From Bacteroidota bacterium (GTDB taxonomy: Bacteria; Bacteroidota; Bacteroidia; Chitinophagales; Chitinophagaceae), in NCBI GenBank assembly GCA_018268035.1, contig JAFDXI010000036.1, positions 1-39,210 of the forward strand: a stretch of 39,210 nt of DNA. Reading direction: 5' to 3'. A program made the position numbers and the translations under genes. Positions within the stretch are counted from its first letter, which is position 1. Each line of letters starts with the position of its first letter. Positions 35,433 through 39,210 of the stretch are shown here, in pieces. The notes under the pieces were generated by a model, which searched no databases, was not told where the DNA came from, and saw only the letters and a program-made list of their open reading frames with translations.

Positions 35433-35657
35433 ATGAAAAATAAAAGTATCCTTATTAAAAGCTTGTCAGGCGCTATAATATTTTCTATCGGTTTTGTTAT
35501 AACATTCCTGCTCTTCCAAAAATATAATTTTTTTGATTTAGGTAACCGCTCATTTAAAAGCATTGTTATGGAAGGTCTGATTACGGGTGTACTCTTTTTT
35601 CTTTTTATGGTGGTTATATATTCAAAGAAACGGGCGGGAATAAAAAGCAGGCAATAA
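35433..35657 (+). CDS. Small two-helix membrane protein
   Basis: The start was set at ATG 35433 (MKNKSILIKSL), giving 74 aa. Hydrophobic segments lie at about 8-27 and 45-65, with a basic tail (KKRAGIKSRQ). No family is recognised. A terminator hairpin follows 11 nt after the stop. Confidence 0.6.
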   Translation: MKNKSILIKSLSGAIIFSIGFVITFLLFQKYNFFDLGNRSFKSIVMEGLITGVLFFLFMVVIYSKKRAGIKSRQ

Positions 35658-35668
35658 AATTTTAATTT

Positions 35669-35707
35669 AAAAAAGTTGTTTGAGATTTTTTATCAAACAG
35701 CTTTTTT
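35669..35707 (+). terminator. Rho-independent terminator
   Basis: AAAAAAGTTGTTTGA pairs with TCAAACAGCTTTTTT (one G-U), loop of 9 nt, T-run included. It ends the small membrane gene transcript. Confidence 0.75.
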
Positions 35708-35781
35708 GTGAATATTCTTTCTGTTTCTGTTTTGCAGAAGAGAGTGGGAGAAACCTTCTGCAATCAATAACAGGAAGGTTT

Positions 35782-37434
35782 TTACTGATACATCTTTTCA
35801 TAATATTCATGTGCCATCCTGTTGCTGTCAAACTGCACCCGCACATCACGCATACCATTCTTTCTGATCTGCCTCCAGGTGTCAGGTTCCTCATAATATA
35901 ATGGCAAAATTTGATCTTCGAGTATCTCATAGAGTTTATCCAGGTCATAAGCATCCTGTTCCTGTACATTCATATTTTCATAATCAGCTTTTGGCACCAC
36001 AAAACCATTGTTGCCATTATCAATAAATTCCGGGATCCATCCGTCATCCGTTGAAAAATTGACGGCGCCATTCATAGAAGCTGTCATACCGCTGGTGCCG
36101 GAAGCTTCTCTTGGCACACGCGGGTTATTCAGCCACACATCTGCTGCCTGTTTCAATCTTTTGCTCAGCCCCAATTCATAGCCAATCAGTACTGCAACGT
36201 TTTTATAATTCTTACTAAGCTGAACAAGATGATTGAACTGGTTGATAGCAGGATAATCAACAGGGTATGGTTTGCCTGCCCAAATAATTTGTACCGGGTG
36301 TTTTTTATTGTTCACCAGTTTATTAAATCGTTCTAAATCCCAAGAAAGCATATCCGCTCTTTTATATCCAGCAAAACGTCTTGCCCATACAATCGTCAGG
36401 ATGCTGGGATTAAAAAGTTTTCCCGTTTGGTCTGCTACTATTTCAAATGCACGTTTTTTTAAATACCATTTGCGGTCATCAAAGCGCCAGTCATTGCTTT
36501 CATCCATGGATGAATACAATTGTTTGTCGGCCCAGTATTTCCAGTTTTGTGCATTGGTGATAGAAGTGATGGGACAGATGTCCTTATATTTTCCCCACAT
36601 CTCATTAGACACTTCCCCATGCAACTTTGAAACACCATTTGCAATTTTTGCAAAACGCAATGCTGCCAAAGAATGATTGAACTGGTTGTCAATGATGCCG
36701 GTAAGTTTTCTCACTTCATCAATGCTAAAGCCGCAGAAATAACTCATTTTCTCGCACAGATAAATATCATGTTTTTCGTTGCCTGCTTCTTCAGGTGTAT
36801 GTGTTGTAAACACCAGTTTACTTTTTAATTTTTCTGCACTTTTAAATTTATTCAATAAATAAAATGCAGAAGAAATGCCATGCGCTTCATTCAAATGATA
36901 AAAGTCAGGATTGAAATTTAATTCATCTACCAGTTTTGCACCACCGATACCCAACAACATAAACTGTGCAACTTTTGTTGACACGTTGGCGTCATATAAT
37001 CTGTGACATATAGTTTGTGACACATAATCATTCTCCGGTAAATCTGTACTCAATAAAAACAAGGGTGCTGAATTAAAAGTCTCCGGATTGAGATAATAAG
37101 CTTTTACCCAAACCGGTGTATCATGCACAGTAATCTGAAATTTGATATTGGTATCTTCTAAGAAAGAATAAATTTTTTCCATCCAGGTTACCTGTAAAGT
37201 CTGATCCTGGTTGCGTGCCTGGTCATAGTAACCATATTTCCACAAAATGCCTATACCGATAAGATTTTGTCTGAGCTCATAAGCGCTGCGTAAATGAGAA
37301 CCAGAAAGAAATCCTAAACCCCCACTATAAATCTTCAGGGGTTGATGGATAGCAAACTCCATAGAGAAATATGCTACTTTTTTTGAATACCTGTCATCTA
37401 TAGTATAAGGAACATGAAAATTTTTAAAATCCAT
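35782..37434 (-). CDS. Alpha-glucan phosphorylase-like protein (GT35), PLP Lys replaced
   Basis: The 550-aa homologue of the short TIGR02094-type glycogen phosphorylases has YFSMEFAIHQPLKIYSGGLG, HLNEAHGISSAF, the FTTHTPEEAGNEKHD loop and RRFAGYKRADM. In the cofactor region it reads EASGTSGMTASMNGA: residue 451 is Thr where the PLP-binding Lys of active phosphorylases (GTSGMKA) is expected. So glucan phosphorolysis by the normal mechanism is doubtful. It may be a different glycosyltransferase or a regulator. The C-terminal codons have two decayed copies near pafA. Confidence 0.85.
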   Translation of the reverse strand: MDFKNFHVPYTIDDRYSKKVAYFSMEFAIHQPLKIYSGGLGFLSGSHLRSAYELRQNLIGIGILWKYGYYDQARNQDQTLQVTWMEKIYSFLEDTNIKFQITVHDTPVWVKAYYLNPETFNSAPLFLLSTDLPENDYVSQTICHRLYDANVSTKVAQFMLLGIGGAKLVDELNFNPDFYHLNEAHGISSAFYLLNKFKSAEKLKSKLVFTTHTPEEAGNEKHDIYLCEKMSYFCGFSIDEVRKLTGIIDNQFNHSLAALRFAKIANGVSKLHGEVSNEMWGKYKDICPITSITNAQNWKYWADKQLYSSMDESNDWRFDDRKWYLKKRAFEIVADQTGKLFNPSILTIVWARRFAGYKRADMLSWDLERFNKLVNNKKHPVQIIWAGKPYPVDYPAINQFNHLVQLSKNYKNVAVLIGYELGLSKRLKQAADVWLNNPRVPREASGTSGMTASMNGAVNFSTDDGWIPEFIDNGNNGFVVPKADYENMNVQEQDAYDLDKLYEILEDQILPLYYEEPDTWRQIRKNGMRDVRVQFDSNRMAHEYYEKMYQ

Positions 37435-37547
37435 AGTTGCTTGTTTTGAAAACGGGGCGCAATATAATGTTAAATACTTAAATGTATTTTTTACGCATTG
37501 TAAAAGGCGAGAATGTGTAAGTTATGTTTATAATTTTTCTCGTGTGT

Positions 37548-38492
37548 TTACTTTTGATTCTTTTTATGCGGTTCAGTTTTTTTTCTGAAACTAAAATCAA
37601 AAAGACAGGTTATCCCGCGATGGTTTCCACAATTGCCTTGTTCTTTAATTTTGATAGAGTTGGTTGAAAATGTAAAATTAATAACACAGGGGTCTCCATT
37701 TTCAGTAAAGACTGCTTCTTTATCATTTGTCATTATCATTTCACCTTTTAATTCACCAGTACAGTCACCGTTATTATTTTCAAAGTGGATGAAAAAAAGA
37801 TAAGATTGTGCTTTTTTACCATCACGGACTGAAATAAAATTTTTCTTGTCAGCCACATAATCACCACTGTATTTAAAAGTCTTTGGTAATGTGTCAATGG
37901 GGTTAATGATTTGATTGAGGCGTGCAGTGTCTTCATTGGAATCGTGCAGCACTTCAGAAAATGTATTGGAAGAAGCACTATAGGCATAACCATTCCTGCT
38001 GTACAAACTTGTTTTGTCTGCCGATAATTTTTCTCTTTTTACGATAAAAGTTGGTTCTTCAGTAATGCTTACGCTGTGGTCATAACTGTCTTTTTTTGAA
38101 TTGTCCAGTAATGGATATGATGCAAGAAACTTGTGTTTATCATCCAGAACAAAAACACCCAATTGTATTTTTTTACCTAATGTGAAAGTTGCCAGCAAAT
38201 AATCTTTATCTTTTTTGTGGATGATACCTGCGGGATGAATTTTTGATTTGACATAATATGCTTTCAAAGCTGTATCAGCAATAAATTGTGTAAATACTAT
38301 TTTGCTGATAGAAGTTGTATCTGAGATTGTTTTCAATGAAGTGTCAGCTATCGTTGTGGGCAATGTAAATACATGAAAAGCCTTCAGGAAATCTTCAGGT
38401 TTTATTTTCTCAGTGCCACCCAGGTCGGGAGATTGGTGGCTGCAGCTAATAATCAGGGCCAAAAACAACAGGGAAAAAAAAGATTTCTTCAT
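37548..38492 (-). CDS. Lipoprotein of unknown function
   Basis: The 314-aa protein has a lipoprotein signal (KSFFSLLFLALIISCSHQS, lipid Cys after IIS). The rest is soluble, beta-rich and ends in a basic tail (RKKTEPHKKNQK). Cys residues near GDCTGELKGEM and EQGNCGNHRGITC may form disulfides. No family is recognised. It is divergent from the metalloregulator gene. Confidence 0.7.
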   Translation of the reverse strand: MKKSFFSLLFLALIISCSHQSPDLGGTEKIKPEDFLKAFHVFTLPTTIADTSLKTISDTTSISKIVFTQFIADTALKAYYVKSKIHPAGIIHKKDKDYLLATFTLGKKIQLGVFVLDDKHKFLASYPLLDNSKKDSYDHSVSITEEPTFIVKREKLSADKTSLYSRNGYAYSASSNTFSEVLHDSNEDTARLNQIINPIDTLPKTFKYSGDYVADKKNFISVRDGKKAQSYLFFIHFENNNGDCTGELKGEMIMTNDKEAVFTENGDPCVINFTFSTNSIKIKEQGNCGNHRGITCLFDFSFRKKTEPHKKNQK

Positions 38493-38544
38493 ACTGAAAC
38501 TTTGGTTAAAAATAAATTGATTAAAAATAAAAATTGAAAATAAT

Positions 38545-38564
38545 TTTTTAGCTTAGCCTAAAAA
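38545..38564. promoter_or_regulatory. DtxR/MntR-type operator-like palindrome
   Basis: TTTTTAG and CTAAAAA are 7-bp inverted arms around CTTAGC. The centre resembles the TTAGCCTAA core of DtxR-family boxes. A second related half-site TTTTGGCTAA overlaps the regulator start (38574-38583). It lies between the divergent lipoprotein and regulator genes, so autoregulation by metal is plausible. Confidence 0.5.
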
Positions 38565-38575
38565 TAAATTAAGTT

Positions 38576-39210
38576 TTGGCTAATCTTTCTATCTCTGAAG
38601 AAAATTATATCAAGTCTGCTTATCACTTGCAGCAGTTTAATGAATCAGTCAGTACCAACGCGCTTGCTGAATATTTAAAAGCAAAGCCTGCATCCATTAC
38701 AGACATGTTGAAAAAGTTGCATGCAAAAAATCTTGTCAATTACAATCCCTATAAGGGTTCCAGGCTGAGCAAAGAAGGTGTAAAAGCTGCATTAATGATT
38801 ATCAGAAGGCATCGTTTGTGGGAAACATTTTTGGTGGATAAATTAAAATTCAGTTGGGAAGAAGTGCATGATGTGGCGGAAGAGCTGGAGCATATCAGAA
38901 GTAAAAAACTGGTAGATAAATTAGATGAATTTTTAGGCATTCCAAAATTTGACCCACATGGCGATCCCATCCCTGATGCCAATGGTAAAATAAATCCACA
39001 GCATGAATTGCCATTATCAAATTTACCACTGAATAAACAGGCTGTCGTTACATCGGTTCAAAACCAGTCGAGTGAGCTGCTTGCATTTTTAAGTAATAAC
39101 CAAATCATCATTGGTACCAAAGTGGAAGTGAAAAAAAAGTTGCCTTTTGATAATTCAATTGAAATAAAATTAAGAAACAGGCAACCATTCAACATCAGTG
39201 AACAGGTTGC
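38576..39210 (+). CDS. DtxR/MntR-family metal-dependent repressor (3' end beyond window)
   Basis: An open frame runs from TTG 38576 to the window edge (211 codons, no stop). A stop lies two codons before the TTG, so that start is almost forced. The protein opens NLSISEENYIKSAYHLQQF with a helix-turn-helix (STNALAEYLKAKPASITDML), then the metal-binding and dimerisation region (WEEVHDVAEELEHI; FDPHGDPIPD). The C-terminal SH3-like FeoA part has begun at the edge. It represses metal-uptake genes when loaded with Fe or Mn; which metal cannot be told. Confidence 0.9.
   Translation, partial: MANLSISEENYIKSAYHLQQFNESVSTNALAEYLKAKPASITDMLKKLHAKNLVNYNPYKGSRLSKEGVKAALMIIRRHRLWETFLVDKLKFSWEEVHDVAEELEHIRSKKLVDKLDEFLGIPKFDPHGDPIPDANGKINPQHELPLSNLPLNKQAVVTSVQNQSSELLAFLSNNQIIIGTKVEVKKKLPFDNSIEIKLRNRQPFNISEQV

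Overview
The window looks like a chromosome segment of a Bacteroidota bacterium, most likely Chitinophagaceae-like. The evidence is AT-rich DNA, no Shine-Dalgarno signals, TAnnTTTG-type promoter elements, and typical family members (PorT-like barrel protein, PafA phosphatase, DUF6263-like protein, RadA, YugP peptidase, GroES paralogue). The genus cannot be fixed from the sequence. No rRNA, tRNA, transposase or phage structural gene was recognised.

Region 1 (1-17.1 kb) is a large type III-A CRISPR-Cas locus read left to right. It holds the 3' part of cas10/csm1, with an in-frame stop at 117-119, then csm2, csm3, csm4, csm5 and a CARF-HEPN csm6. Next come a more GC-rich AAA/DUF4143 ATPase behind a 14-bp inverted repeat, an SF1B (RecD/Pif1-like) helicase, and a TPR protein with a C-terminal cold-shock-like domain. 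Cas1, a BT4734/VirE-N-type primase-polymerase and an N-terminally extended Cas2 follow, then a short leader and an array of 56 repeats and 55 spacers. The array ends in two divergent repeats of a related but different type. Interference, cyclic-oligoadenylate-triggered RNA cleavage, DNA processing and adaptation thus sit in one directional cluster. No cas6 is visible in the window. Several spacers sample the same target genes more than once, and their reverse complements read as protein. Transcription along + would therefore give crRNAs antisense to mRNA.

Region 2 (17.4-30.3 kb) is ordinary chromosome. It contains a glutathione-peroxidase-like protein, an outer-membrane barrel, a double-PDZ protein, an aldo/keto reductase, and an Lgt-like membrane protein followed by a Tes/MJ0619-like radical SAM enzyme and small proteins. 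It continues with an M23 peptidase, ComF, RadA, a YugP-type zinc peptidase, a GroES paralogue and an OmpR-type response regulator. Hairpin repeats lie between some genes.

Region 3 (30.3-37.5 kb) is a rearranged zone. A pafA gene and a glucan-phosphorylase-like gene appear once to have been adjacent and are now separated by about 3.5 kb. That interval carries a 118-bp direct repeat (pafA leader) in two copies, two decayed remnants of the phosphorylase 3' end, a Cys-rich lipoprotein gene, a frameshifted signal-peptide remnant, a DUF6263-like gene, an outer-membrane protein gene with a nonsense codon, and a small membrane protein. The phosphorylase homologue has Thr where the PLP-binding Lys is expected.

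Region 4 (37.5 kb to end) has a lipoprotein gene and, divergent from it, a DtxR/MntR-type metalloregulator cut by the window edge, with a palindromic operator-like site between them.
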